Source: CAYRTD01 sp964426915 (GTDB lineage: Bacteria; Bacteroidota; Bacteroidia; Bacteroidales; GCA-2748055). Taken from it: a stretch of DNA of 31,314 bases. The stretch covers positions 1 to 31,314 of the forward strand of contig CAYRTD010000028.1 in the NCBI GenBank assembly GCA_964426915.1. Reading direction: 5' to 3'. Positions 14,279-23,199 of the stretch are shown here, one piece after another (position 1 is the first letter of the stretch; each line of letters begins with the position of its first letter). A program made the translations under genes and the position numbers. The notes beneath the pieces are model-generated. The model was given only the letters and a program-made list of their open reading frames with translations, ran no database searches and had not been told where the DNA came from.

Positions 14279-15580
14279 ATGAGAAGAAGATCTCTGGGTA
14301 TAATAATCAAAGTAAATCTTTTAATTGGATTCAAGTTGTTGATTACTGATTGTTTAATGGCTGGAGATTCCGTTGATAGCCCGGTGACAGGTGATAAATG
14401 GAATGAATCTGAAATCATTATTGACGAGTCAACATCTGCATTTAAGAGAAAACTCACTAAAAACGGATTATTGAACAACACTTCTTCATACCATTATCGA
14501 ACCGGTTTCAGTGAAGATTCAAAGTACGTTTTCATTAAAACCATGCGAAACAATTACAACGGTATTCTAAGAGCGAAAGTGAATACCGGAGAACTTACTT
14601 TAATGGAGATATTTGGCAAAGATTCGGTAAATTTCAATAACATTCATTTCGTTATAAGGCCTGCTCACAATTCCTTAATTGTTAAAGTATACCATGAAAT
14701 CAAAGAAGTTTACCAGTTCTATGAATATAATATCCATTCCTTAAAAAAGTCGCTATTGCTTGAACTCGAACCCGGGATCTATACAAGTCATCTTGCATGC
14801 GGTCCGGCCGGAAAGAAACTTTTTTGGGCACAAATGCCTCATTTGGAAGGGTATTCCGGCAAAGAAAGGTTTGATGCATACACCAAAACATATGGAGGAA
14901 TGCCAACTTCAATCTATGCCTATACTATTTCTACTAAGCAAAAGAGTTTAGTTTACTATGACTCAATTGCCGGAACTGACCATATCCAAACCCACCCAGA
15001 TAACCCAAACTTACTGCTTATCGACCGTGATTTCCCTGAATGGTACTCGTGGCGTGGAGATATGGGGAAATCCAGTCGTGCCTGGGTACTTAATACAGAG
15101 ACAAGTGAACTTATCGAAATACGACCATTAAATCCAAATAAATTTGTTTCCCATTCAACCTGGAGCAGCGATGGAAAGATGATTTATTACCATAGCCGGG
15201 ACAAAGAAACCGGGTTTGAGTTTTTTGGTAAAAACGGAGGAGGGCATTATATCGGTGTCTGCGATTTATACGGAAATGTAATCTGGGAACGAATTTTTCC
15301 TCATTTCTATTATGGTCATATAGGAAGCCATACCACGCGAAATAGTTTAATATTTGATGGTTTGCTAACTCCGAATATGATTTGCGAAATTGATTTTACA
15401 CATCTAAAGCAAACCGAAAAACCAGAAGTAAAAATAGTATGCAATCATGATTCATACATCACCACAGGTTATCAGCCAGGTCATCCTCATCTGCAATTAT
15501 CGCATGATGGCCACTGGTTAATGTACAACTGGAGTGATGGCAAACGTTCAGATGTTCTTGTGGTTGATTTAAATAAATAA
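14279..15580 (+). CDS. Oligogalacturonate lyase-like (PL22-type) beta-propeller protein
   Basis: The protein has 433 residues from ATG 14279. An in-frame GTG at 14252 exists, but the ATG gives a basic plus hydrophobic N-terminus (RRRSLGIIIKVNLLIGFKLL) compatible with export. The body is a seven-bladed propeller. Blade segments include YVFIKTMRNNYNG, KLFWAQMPHLEG, GTDHIQTHPDNPNLLLIDRD, STWSSDGKMIYYHSRDKETG, HYIGVCDLYGNVIWERIF and PHLQLSHDGHWLMYNWSDG. The HIQxxPxxPNLL and H-x-x-W-S-x-DG-K blocks match the PL22 oligogalacturonate lyase layout, in which histidines bind the catalytic metal. I would expect cleavage of short uronate oligomers, but the exact substrate is not proven. A broken lipoprotein gene begins 9 bases after the stop. 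Confidence 0.65.
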   Translation: MRRRSLGIIIKVNLLIGFKLLITDCLMAGDSVDSPVTGDKWNESEIIIDESTSAFKRKLTKNGLLNNTSSYHYRTGFSEDSKYVFIKTMRNNYNGILRAKVNTGELTLMEIFGKDSVNFNNIHFVIRPAHNSLIVKVYHEIKEVYQFYEYNIHSLKKSLLLELEPGIYTSHLACGPAGKKLFWAQMPHLEGYSGKERFDAYTKTYGGMPTSIYAYTISTKQKSLVYYDSIAGTDHIQTHPDNPNLLLIDRDFPEWYSWRGDMGKSSRAWVLNTETSELIEIRPLNPNKFVSHSTWSSDGKMIYYHSRDKETGFEFFGKNGGGHYIGVCDLYGNVIWERIFPHFYYGHIGSHTTRNSLIFDGLLTPNMICEIDFTHLKQTEKPEVKIVCNHDSYITTGYQPGHPHLQLSHDGHWLMYNWSDGKRSDVLVVDLNK

Positions 15581-15588
15581 TAAAAAAG

Positions 15589-15754
15589 ATGAAGAGATTA
15601 CTTCCCTGTTTGGCATTTCGCTTTTAGTTTTAACTTCGTGTAAAGTGGTACAAAAAAAGTAAAAGAAAACCGGGATACTGATGCTAAGGCAATGCTTACG
15701 AATGACGTAATAGATAAGTCACTTGCACATGCAACAGAACAATGTTGTATTTAA
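15589..15754 (+). pseudogene. Frameshifted start of a lipoprotein gene
   Basis: ATG 15589 begins KRLLPC and stops after 12 codons, but a +1 frame continues as LFGISLLVLTSCKVVQKK, a complete lipoprotein signal with lipobox LTSC. A further shift continues as NRDTDAKAMLTNDVIDKSLA and HATEQCCI before TAA 15752-15754. Two frame changes in 170 bases point to a decayed gene of which only the 5' end remains. The DKSLAHATEQ stretch resembles the first helix of unsaturated glucuronyl hydrolases (GH88/105), which would suit the PL22-like neighbour; that is a weak inference. Its stop overlaps the end of the convergent operon. Confidence 0.45.
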
Positions 15755-17439
15755 TAAACTGTGATTTCTGAAGTATTTCTTACAATCTCTCCATCCCTCT
15801 TCACTCCTGTTACGCTAATAATATATCGTCCTGGGGTATCTGAGGTTAGGAAATTCAGTTGCTTTTCTTCTCCCTGATTAATCGTGAGTCCGGGATTCCA
15901 GTAAAGGGTATTTCTCGGATCCGGAAGATTCTTTTCATGGGGAATAAAGGCTTGGGGAGCTCCAGTTTCCGGTTCGTAGAAACGATAGGTTAAAAACAGA
16001 CCGTTACCGGGGAGATCCACTCCGGCAAAGTCATTATCTTTAGACAGGATGCTGATGATACCCCCGAAAATAATATCTCCACGTAGATAGGGTTGATTAA
16101 TGATATCAATTTGCCTGATTCTCTGAGGATCAATTGCCATGACGGCTTCATTGATATGCATAACCACACCATCTATCATTACAGCAGGATCGTAAATATT
16201 CATTTCTGCCTGAGGACCATTTATTCTGAATGCCAGGGTCCCGTCCGAACGTATAATCCTTACCATGGGAAGTAATTCAAGAAAATATTCTTCCAGGGAG
16301 GGAAGATCTATATATTCTGTGATCTCTATCCTGCGTGAGGGTTCTCCATAGAATAATACATTATTATGGCCCTCCTGAAAATGTACTGAGGTGTCGGGGT
16401 AGTATTGCTCTTTCAGTTGTTGATTCCGGATGATCTGAAGGGCGAGTTCATATTCTGCACTGTCGAGTTCAAGTGCCGGTGACGGAAGCGGCTCGTGCCC
16501 AGTAGCAAAATCGTTATCTATCAGCACACTCAGAGAGTCCCCCTCCGTATTCCTTACCGAAAGAAACAGATCATGACTTCCTGTGTATGCCGGAAGTGAA
16601 AAATAAAAGTTTCCAGCGGAATCCGTTATCCCGGGATAAAAATTTCGTTCCTTGTCCAGCAGGGTTAGAAATACGTGGGCAAAGGCTTCAAATTCACCCG
16701 TGACCAGGTTTTTGACTTTTCCACTCAGAGAAAGTTCACGTACCTCGGGGATGAACTCAGGGCTCTTTATGATATAAGATTCATCCGGTTGGTTTTTTAA
16801 CTGAGGCATAAGGGAAGCAGCAGGTGCAACTTTTACTGTAAATTCTGACAGTGAATCTACATTTTGGTTTTTGAGTGTCAGGATCACATTCTCTCGTTTC
16901 TTATATTTCCTTTTATCGCTATGGATCGTAAGACCATCAATTCCTTCTGTATCTTCCTGCCGGTAGAGGTTATATTCTTTTCCAGCAGTTGTGTCGACAG
17001 AAAGGTGATCGGAACCTGAAGGATTGACAATCCTGACCGAAACATAGCTCATGTCGTTTGCCCGGTAATTTCGGAGCCACCGGGAATAAAATCTCAGATA
17101 CCAGGTTCCGGAAGGAATATCTGAAGGTATTTGAATAGCAGATTTAACCTGCCGGTTAAGGATAGGAAATTTGGCCGATTTCATGATCTGACCGTCCGGG
17201 CTTATTAAATCTGCATATAGAACTTTACTCAATCCCTCCCCGCTTATATCCGAAAGTCCGGTTTCGTATACTGCAAAATAAATTTTCTCACCTGCAGCAT
17301 AAAGTGACCGGTCGGTAATCACCGTAAATTTTTCTTTCAGATCAATGGTATGCAATCTTTGGGATTTTGCACTAAGAAAAAACAGAGACAACATCAGACA
17401 AAAAGAAAAAAAGCGATATGTGACAATCCGGTCTTTCAT
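15751..17439 (-). CDS. Large secreted protein with MG2-like and carboxypeptidase-regulatory-like domains
   Basis: The protein has 562 residues from ATG 17439, which overlaps the TGA of the upstream gene as ATGA; an in-frame TTG at 17448 is not needed. A signal peptide (FFSFCLMLSLFFLSAKS) is followed by LKEKFTVITDRSLYAAGEKI, the MG2-type macroglobulin-like domain seen in Bacteroidota surface proteins. Later comes a carboxypeptidase-regulatory-like domain (VKNLVTGEFEAFAHVFLTLL, then SAGNFYFSLPAY) at about residues 240-300. A region at about 405-470 (VMIDGVVMHINEAVMAIDPQ, then IFGGIISILSK) resembles the plug of TonB-dependent receptors without a barrel. It is the last gene of a four-gene operon with a DUF4249 lipoprotein and a TonB-dependent receptor, a known recurring set. 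It probably acts with them at the outer membrane. Confidence 0.7.
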   Translation of the reverse strand: MKDRIVTYRFFSFCLMLSLFFLSAKSQRLHTIDLKEKFTVITDRSLYAAGEKIYFAVYETGLSDISGEGLSKVLYADLISPDGQIMKSAKFPILNRQVKSAIQIPSDIPSGTWYLRFYSRWLRNYRANDMSYVSVRIVNPSGSDHLSVDTTAGKEYNLYRQEDTEGIDGLTIHSDKRKYKKRENVILTLKNQNVDSLSEFTVKVAPAASLMPQLKNQPDESYIIKSPEFIPEVRELSLSGKVKNLVTGEFEAFAHVFLTLLDKERNFYPGITDSAGNFYFSLPAYTGSHDLFLSVRNTEGDSLSVLIDNDFATGHEPLPSPALELDSAEYELALQIIRNQQLKEQYYPDTSVHFQEGHNNVLFYGEPSRRIEITEYIDLPSLEEYFLELLPMVRIIRSDGTLAFRINGPQAEMNIYDPAVMIDGVVMHINEAVMAIDPQRIRQIDIINQPYLRGDIIFGGIISILSKDNDFAGVDLPGNGLFLTYRFYEPETGAPQAFIPHEKNLPDPRNTLYWNPGLTINQGEEKQLNFLTSDTPGRYIISVTGVKRDGEIVRNTSEITVY

Positions 17440-18611
17440 TGTTCCCAAAATTCAGGTTTTTCTATGGTGCTTCCGTCAAATACGGTACAATCAAAACAAT
17501 CTCTTGAAATATAATGCAAAGTCCAGGCACCTTCCGGCGTATAGGCATAAGTAAAATACCGCACCCCCTGCCCCATCCTGTAAAGCCTTTGTAAACCAAA
17601 ACTGGGTATTATAGCCGGTTCACAATAGGGTTCAATATCAAAATCCTCCATAGTACCCTTATGTATAAATATCCGGGTGGTTGTGACTGATGAGGCTCCA
17701 AAATAACCGAGAACTTTTTCCTCCGGATTGTCAGTGTTATAAATATTCCCGGAAACAACCGGAGGCTGGATTTCAAAAAGTCCACCCGATTCCTCCAGGA
17801 TAGATCTTTGATTATCCCAGTAATTATGGGCAGCTGCCGACAATGACATTAAACGTACCTCCGGAGAATATCCATGTAGCAGTCTCTGGGTTTGATTGGA
17901 AACAAAGTGAAGCGGAAAATCGGGAAGCTTTTTTTCTGCCAGATTTTTTGTTCCGGCAAGAAAAATTCCGGATGCTTTTTTTGTAATATAACATTCAGGC
18001 CGGACAGAATCAGGAGGAATCTCGCTTATCACACCGTTATGGAACCAATAAACATCCTGGGTATATGTATGGAATTTATAGGTTTCTATTATATCGACCT
18101 TGAAATATTCCGTGTAATCCGCACCTGCATCAATATCGATATAAAAACGTAAGCCCCGGGTTTTTACCCCTATCTCCCTGGTATCCATCAATTCCTGTTC
18201 ATATCTAAGTTCCCCGACAGGAGGAACAGGAAGAATACGTTCATATTCCGATTCATACCGCATTCCCTCCGGAGTAACAAATATCAGTTTATAGGAATTA
18301 TCTGTTCTCACTTCACCTTCTTCAAAAATCCGAACATATTTTCCAGCTACAGTTTCATCGTACTTAAACACATTGCCCTCATTATCATGAACCTCCACAA
18401 GGCAGTTGGTCAAAGGATTTTTTATTCTCATACTTAATGGGGTGGACAGTGAAAGGTTAATCACCTGTTTTCCCGGTAAATCTGTAACCCATCCTGAAAC
18501 TGCAACATTACCCTCATGGTCATAAATATTTCCAAGGTCAAACTCTTCAACGCAACTGCTGAAAATGTATAACCCTAATAAAATGCCTGTGTATATCTTA
18601 CTTCGATGCAT
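17436..18611 (-). CDS. DUF4249 domain lipoprotein
   Basis: This 391-residue protein starts at ATG 18611 with a lipoprotein signal (ILLGLYIFSSC, lipidated Cys about residue 20). Family marks are VAVSGWVTDLPGKQVINLSL at about 36-55, LVEVHDNEGNVFKY, the EGMRYESEYERILPVPPVGE block and the C-terminal RMGQGVRYFTYAYTPEGAW region ending in a C-F-D-C motif (ISRDCFDCTVFDGST). DUF4249 proteins are surface lipoproteins almost always encoded next to a TonB-dependent receptor and are thought to be its partner, much as SusD is for SusC; substrates are unknown. The start lies within the last 14 bases of the receptor gene, and the stop overlaps the next gene. Confidence 0.85.
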   Translation of the reverse strand: MHRSKIYTGILLGLYIFSSCVEEFDLGNIYDHEGNVAVSGWVTDLPGKQVINLSLSTPLSMRIKNPLTNCLVEVHDNEGNVFKYDETVAGKYVRIFEEGEVRTDNSYKLIFVTPEGMRYESEYERILPVPPVGELRYEQELMDTREIGVKTRGLRFYIDIDAGADYTEYFKVDIIETYKFHTYTQDVYWFHNGVISEIPPDSVRPECYITKKASGIFLAGTKNLAEKKLPDFPLHFVSNQTQRLLHGYSPEVRLMSLSAAAHNYWDNQRSILEESGGLFEIQPPVVSGNIYNTDNPEEKVLGYFGASSVTTTRIFIHKGTMEDFDIEPYCEPAIIPSFGLQRLYRMGQGVRYFTYAYTPEGAWTLHYISRDCFDCTVFDGSTIEKPEFWEQ

Positions 18612-21375
18612 AATTACCTAATTTTACACTCCATGTTACGGTAAAGACCGGAACACCGATTATGGATAACTGGTAAGCTTTGATTTCCTCCTCTTCCGAT
18701 CGGAAATAAATACTCTGTGGATTGTTTCTTCCCGTTAGATTATAAATGTTGAATATCCATGTACTATGGAAAGGTTTATCCTTTTTCAGGTTGCCCTCTA
18801 CAGTCAATGACAGGTCGGTTCTGAAATAATGGGGAATTCTTGCACCATTCCGGCTGGAAAAAGAAACATAAGGCTGGTCTTCAATAAAATAAAGGGATTC
18901 AGGAGCAGTATAAGGCCTTCCCGTGCTGTAAACCATGGTTGAGGAAAAAACGAATATACGGTTAATCCGGTAGGTTCCAACAAAGTTCAGTACATGCGGC
19001 TTGTCATAATTGGAAGGATAGGGATTGCCATTATTGATTTTTTCCCAGGAATTTTCGCCGTCAACGGTAACAATTGACCGGGAATAGGTATATGACAACC
19101 ATCCGTCAAATCGTCCGGATTTTTTTTCGAGCATGAATTCCACCCCCTCTGTGGATTGATACCCCTGTAGTACAGACATTTCCACCGAGGGTGTGTTCAC
19201 AAAATCTGCCCCATCCTTATATTCAAGGATATTATTGTTTTCTTTCCGGTAAAATTCCACTGATGCATTCACATCATATTCCGGAATATACTTATAAAAG
19301 CCGGCGGAATACTGATAGCTGCTCTGAGGTTTCAGATGGTAATCTGCCAGTTTCCACTGGTCGTCAGGAGCCAGGGTAACCGTATTGCTCGCCATATAAA
19401 GGAACTGGTTCATTTTTGAAAAAGAGAATTTAAGTGCGGAATTGGGAGCCAGTTTAATATTTAATCCAGTCCTGTATGCCGGACCATTATAACTGATTAC
19501 CGGTTCTCTCTCATCAAAAGAAAGAACACCATTAAGGTTTTCCTCCCGCTTTTCAGTTCCTTCAGCATAAGTGTTAACCTTCTGTGGTCCGAGATAAGTA
19601 TATCTGTTAAACCTCAGTCCCGCATATAAAGTCAGCCATTGGGTCACTGTAATTCTATCACTAATATACAATCCGGATAACACTCCCTGTTCTTTTCCAA
19701 GGTTAACCGGTTTCCGGTAGGAATCTTCTCCAAAAGGTAGTATTTCCCCTCTGTCGAGGGGATAATAAATCACACTTCCCCCAAAATTTATATCATTATT
19801 CAAGCCTTTCAGTAAATTGAAATTGAGTTTAATTTCATTATGGGCAATAGTATAATCGTGCTGATAGGCTAGTGCAGGTAAACTAATGCTTTCTGTATTG
19901 AAACCATAGGATGAATGGATGGCCGAAAGCTCGGAACGAAGGGAGGGAGAAAACTGATGTGCCCATTTAAGAGAAGCTCCCCGGTTCTCATAATCATAAT
20001 TATTGAGTTCATATAAGCCAATTCTGTCCCTGCTGTTATAAATAAAGAGGTTAAGATTATCGTTCTCACCCAGTTTATAAAAACCTGAGGCCGCGAAATC
20101 GTAAAAGGAAACACTGCTGTTCCTGATAAGAGGATCATCTACTCTGTTAAGCAACCAGTCGGAATAAGAGGCCCTTCCACTCAAAAGAACAGATCCTTTA
20201 TCTTTCTGAAATGGTCCTTCAAGGGTAAGATGTGTAGAAACAGGGCTGACACCGGCATGTGCCGTATATTTTTTCAAATTTCCCTTTCTGCTGCTTACAT
20301 CAAAAACAGAGGATAAGCGCCCACCATAACGGGCCGGGATGTTTCCCTTATAGATAGAAAAGTCCTGTACAATATCAGAGTTAAAGGCCGAGAAAAAACC
20401 AAAACAGTGAGCCGTATTAAAAAGCGGGATATCTTCAATATAAAAAACATTCTGATCAGCATTACCGCCTCTGACATTTAATCCCGATGATGCTTCACTT
20501 ACACTAACGATCCCGGGCAAAAGCTGTGAAACCTTAATAATATCTTTTTCCCCCATGAGTACAGGGATCTGTTTTATCGCACTGACGTTGATCTTTTCCA
20601 CACCCATTTGGGTCCCCCTCACTTTTCTGAATTCATTGCCTACAATCTGTACCTCTGTAAGGGCAATAACTTCCGGGGTCATTTCTATATTGAAAGTACC
20701 GGCATCATAGATTTCTAATGCAGCCTTTTTATTTTTCATTCCGATAAAACTGAAAAGAACGGTATATTTTCCCGGAGTAATGGCCATAGATACATTTCCG
20801 TTGGCATTGGTGATGCTTCCCTTGCCGGTTTCCTGAATAATCATTGAAGCACCTGGAACGGGTTCACCTGTTTCTTTACTAACTATGTTGCCTGTTACTG
20901 TTACAGGTCGTGAAGGTAAATCGGCACGTTTTCTCCCGATAATAATGGTTTCTGTCATATCGGCTTTCCTTCCCTGTAAATATTTCTCTTCACTTGCTGA
21001 AAGATCCTTATCCCTCTTCTTTCTCCAATCCTCTTTTTCAGAAATAAGGAAATCAGGCAGCGCGGTATACAGTCTTTTACCGGAAAGAATATAGAGCCTG
21101 TCAGGAGGAATAAGAGAATAGCTTAAGCCATGCGCATAAATATGACTTCCAAGTAAAGTTTTGAGATACAAGCTGTCGGGTCCGGTGTTTATGTAAATAT
21201 CCTGCACCCATTCCTTTTTGTAAAAACTGTGCACGCCGGTTTGATTTTCCAGTTCTTCCGCAAATTCCTCAAAAGGAGTGTTGTTCCAGCCCCCTCTGAT
21301 CTTTGGATTCAGATCCTGGCAATATACCTGGTTCAGGCTCAACAGCAAGAAAATAACAGGGAAAAAATACTTCAT
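18598..21375 (-). CDS. TonB-dependent receptor with STN and carboxypeptidase-like domains
   Basis: This 925-residue outer-membrane receptor starts at ATG 21375. Domains in order: signal peptide (KYFFPVIFLLLSLNQVYC); a secretin/TonB short N-terminal (STN) domain at about 30-80; a charged linker; a carboxypeptidase-regulatory-like domain at about 157-240 (VTGNIVSKETGEPVPGASMI ... GKYTVLFSFIGMKNKKAALE); a plug at about 260-370 (LLPGIVSVSEASSGLNVRGG, then DQNVFYIEDIPLFNTAHCFG, FSIYKGNIPARYGGRLSSVF); and a beta-barrel to the C-terminus. An STN domain often means signalling to an anti-sigma factor, but no FecR/sigma pair is in the window. The gene is translationally coupled on both sides. It probably imports a ligand bound by the DUF4249 lipoprotein. 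Confidence 0.93.
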   Translation of the reverse strand: MKYFFPVIFLLLSLNQVYCQDLNPKIRGGWNNTPFEEFAEELENQTGVHSFYKKEWVQDIYINTGPDSLYLKTLLGSHIYAHGLSYSLIPPDRLYILSGKRLYTALPDFLISEKEDWRKKRDKDLSASEEKYLQGRKADMTETIIIGRKRADLPSRPVTVTGNIVSKETGEPVPGASMIIQETGKGSITNANGNVSMAITPGKYTVLFSFIGMKNKKAALEIYDAGTFNIEMTPEVIALTEVQIVGNEFRKVRGTQMGVEKINVSAIKQIPVLMGEKDIIKVSQLLPGIVSVSEASSGLNVRGGNADQNVFYIEDIPLFNTAHCFGFFSAFNSDIVQDFSIYKGNIPARYGGRLSSVFDVSSRKGNLKKYTAHAGVSPVSTHLTLEGPFQKDKGSVLLSGRASYSDWLLNRVDDPLIRNSSVSFYDFAASGFYKLGENDNLNLFIYNSRDRIGLYELNNYDYENRGASLKWAHQFSPSLRSELSAIHSSYGFNTESISLPALAYQHDYTIAHNEIKLNFNLLKGLNNDINFGGSVIYYPLDRGEILPFGEDSYRKPVNLGKEQGVLSGLYISDRITVTQWLTLYAGLRFNRYTYLGPQKVNTYAEGTEKREENLNGVLSFDEREPVISYNGPAYRTGLNIKLAPNSALKFSFSKMNQFLYMASNTVTLAPDDQWKLADYHLKPQSSYQYSAGFYKYIPEYDVNASVEFYRKENNNILEYKDGADFVNTPSVEMSVLQGYQSTEGVEFMLEKKSGRFDGWLSYTYSRSIVTVDGENSWEKINNGNPYPSNYDKPHVLNFVGTYRINRIFVFSSTMVYSTGRPYTAPESLYFIEDQPYVSFSSRNGARIPHYFRTDLSLTVEGNLKKDKPFHSTWIFNIYNLTGRNNPQSIYFRSEEEEIKAYQLSIIGVPVFTVTWSVKLGNYASK

Positions 21376-22112
21376 ACAATGCTATTGATATATTTCATTA
21401 AACTTTTGATTTCCTGTATACCGGATCGCCGGAAACTAATTTTATGATCTTTCATGTAGGTCCTTATTTCATTCTGAATTTGTGGTGGAAAAAGTTTTCG
21501 AAAGGATCTTTTCGATGTAAATTTCAGTAAATTATCATCGAAAAAGAGATAGCGGTTAACAATAATGTTACTAAACCTGTAATTTCTGTCATTTACATTT
21601 CTGCTGAGGGTGTAGGTTTTTTTATAGCTGTGCAAAAGCATATACTTTCCACCCGAAACTATTTCATAAATACCCGCTTCCCTGTTAGCGGCAGCTATTT
21701 TTCTGAAAATTCTTCCGTCTAACTGAAAACCTTCAAGATGGACATCAGGAATAATAAAAAGCTGGGTGCCTATAAGAGGAGAATTATACTCGGCCACAAC
21801 CCTTTCATTATAGACATCGAAATTCAGCTTTTGGCCGTTGAATTTTTTACCATCAATTTGTAACCATCCATATCCAAATCGGGGTTCTACAAGCCAGGGA
21901 TTTCCTATAGCGGCTGAATAAAAATTTACATACTTCACTCCATTAACAAGCTTAGGGTCAACCCCATAAGCCTTATCAAAATCAGCAAGGACCTCTCTGA
22001 ATCCGGTTCCCTCAGAAGTCTGAGCTTTTATATTACAACCAAAAGACCATATGAGAACCAGTGAAAACCAAATCTTTATCGCCGAATGAAACAAGCCTCG
22101 CAAGTTTTTCAT
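21372..22112 (-). CDS. Secreted hypothetical protein heading the TonB receptor operon
   Basis: This 246-residue protein starts at ATG 22112 with a long signal peptide (IKIWFSLVLIWSFGCNIKAQ). The mature part contains KYVNFYSAAIGNPWLVEPRF, GYGWLQIDGKKFNGQKLNFD, VYNERVVAEYNSPLIGTQLF, GGKYMLLHSYKKTYTLSRNV, and ends in a helical, basic segment (RTYMKDHKISFRRSG). It is not recognised with confidence, but the layout is reminiscent of periplasmic or secreted proteins encoded next to STN-type receptors. Its TGA overlaps the receptor ATG (ATGA at 21372-21375), so the two are co-translated and it is probably a dedicated partner. No transmembrane anchor or anti-sigma motif was seen after the signal peptide. 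Confidence 0.6.
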   Translation of the reverse strand: MKNLRGLFHSAIKIWFSLVLIWSFGCNIKAQTSEGTGFREVLADFDKAYGVDPKLVNGVKYVNFYSAAIGNPWLVEPRFGYGWLQIDGKKFNGQKLNFDVYNERVVAEYNSPLIGTQLFIIPDVHLEGFQLDGRIFRKIAAANREAGIYEIVSGGKYMLLHSYKKTYTLSRNVNDRNYRFSNIIVNRYLFFDDNLLKFTSKRSFRKLFPPQIQNEIRTYMKDHKISFRRSGIQEIKSLMKYINSIV

Positions 22113-22307
22113 GAGAACAGATAACAGTCTATTATGATTAATTCTTTTTTGAAAACAAGCCCGAAAATAGTAAAAATTATATAAGTAACAAGCCCGCCAG
22201 GAAACCGACGCTTACTTATCAGTATACTCCGGTCATTTTTCCGGCTACGAGGCTTCAAAAAAAACCCTATTAAGTATGTACCGCCATCACGTACAATATT
22301 GTCCGGT

Positions 22308-23114
22308 TTATTGAAAATAATCCGAATAAGGTTCACAATCTTTGAAGTATTGTTTTGGCGTCATGCCGGATAACTTCTGAAAATCATTTATCATGTGTGC
22401 CTGGTCATAATACCCACACTGATACGTCAGATTTGTTAGATTAATGCCTTTGTCTCTGGCTTTTTTATCAATAGCATTTTGAAACCGGACAATTTTTAAA
22501 AATTGTTTGGGTGAAGTGCCAATCAACTGCGAGAAAATACGTTCAAACTGTTTCCGGCTAAAACAGGCTTCCCTTGCCAGATCATCAATATTTACAAGGC
22601 CCTTTGATTGATTTATTCTGCATATACTATTATTAATCCTTTCAAAATTGTATTTTAATTTCCGTTTTTTCAGAAGCTTAAAAAAATGATTTTCAATAAT
22701 TGATATTCTCTCTTTAAATGATTTTGCCTCAAATAATTTCGACTCTAATTCACTTACACTATTCTTAAATATAAATTGTAGCGGAACATTTTGATTATAC
22801 AATTCCTGTAGCGGAATATCCAAAAAAACAGATAATCCATGGGGTAGAAATATTATGGAAAAAAGGGAAATATTTCCGGTAATTCTTATATCGTAGAACT
22901 CGTTTAATTGTCCGGTTATCAATGTGTTTTCATCAATTGACTTATTCCTGTCTGTGGGTACCGGTTTGTCTCTCAGGTAAAAAATAAGTTCCAACAATCC
23001 ACTGGGAACTATTCGCTGCACATGTTCTTCACCCTCAGGAATGCAATTTTCCAAAGTCCAGTAATGTTTTATGAACTTTGATAAATGCAGGGATGGTTTG
23101 GAGATCTTATACAT
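22308..23114 (-). CDS. AraC family transcriptional regulator
   Basis: This 268-residue protein starts at ATG 23114. The N-terminal ligand/sensor part (YKISKPSLHLSKFIKHYWTL, VQRIVPSGLLELIFYLRD, FSIIFLPHGLSVFLDIPLQE) is the DUF6597-type domain of Bacteroidota AraC proteins. The C-terminal part has two helix-turn-helices: VNIDDLAREACFSRKQFERI with FSQLIGTSPKQFLKIVRFQN, then GINLTNLTYQCGYYDQAHMI with KLSGMTPKQYFKD. The two HTHs and the SPKQFLKIVRF hinge are complete. It is encoded upstream of and in the same direction as the receptor operon, 195 bases away, and could regulate it, but that is inferred from position only. Confidence 0.9.
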   Translation of the reverse strand: MYKISKPSLHLSKFIKHYWTLENCIPEGEEHVQRIVPSGLLELIFYLRDKPVPTDRNKSIDENTLITGQLNEFYDIRITGNISLFSIIFLPHGLSVFLDIPLQELYNQNVPLQFIFKNSVSELESKLFEAKSFKERISIIENHFFKLLKKRKLKYNFERINNSICRINQSKGLVNIDDLAREACFSRKQFERIFSQLIGTSPKQFLKIVRFQNAIDKKARDKGINLTNLTYQCGYYDQAHMINDFQKLSGMTPKQYFKDCEPYSDYFQ

Positions 23115-23136
23115 CTTTGGTTAATAATCGGACATA

Positions 23137-23144
23137 CAAATTTA
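23137..23144 (-). promoter_or_regulatory. -7 box TAAATTTG of the AraC gene
   Basis: On the minus strand TAAATTTG matches TAnnTTTG, 22 bases before the ATG of the AraC regulator. No clear -33 element is seen. Confidence 0.4.
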
Positions 23145-23158
23145 CAATTTTTAAATCA

Positions 23159-23189
23159 GGATTATGGCAACCTTGCGGTACCATAATCC
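23159..23189. terminator. Perfect inverted repeat between VOC and AraC genes
   Basis: GGATTATGG (23159-23167) and CCATAATCC (23181-23189) form a 9-bp stem, with an inner ACC/GGT pair in the 13-base loop. It lies 11 bases after the VOC gene and just upstream of the AraC promoter. The T-rich tail on the minus strand is interrupted, so it may be a terminator for the VOC gene or an operator. Confidence 0.4.
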
Positions 23190-23199
23190 CGAAAATCAT

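Noticed and set aside
22109..22336. 75-residue minus-strand frame between the AraC gene and the receptor operon
   Set aside because: No start context, no recognisable family, irregular composition; it fills a normal intergenic promoter region.
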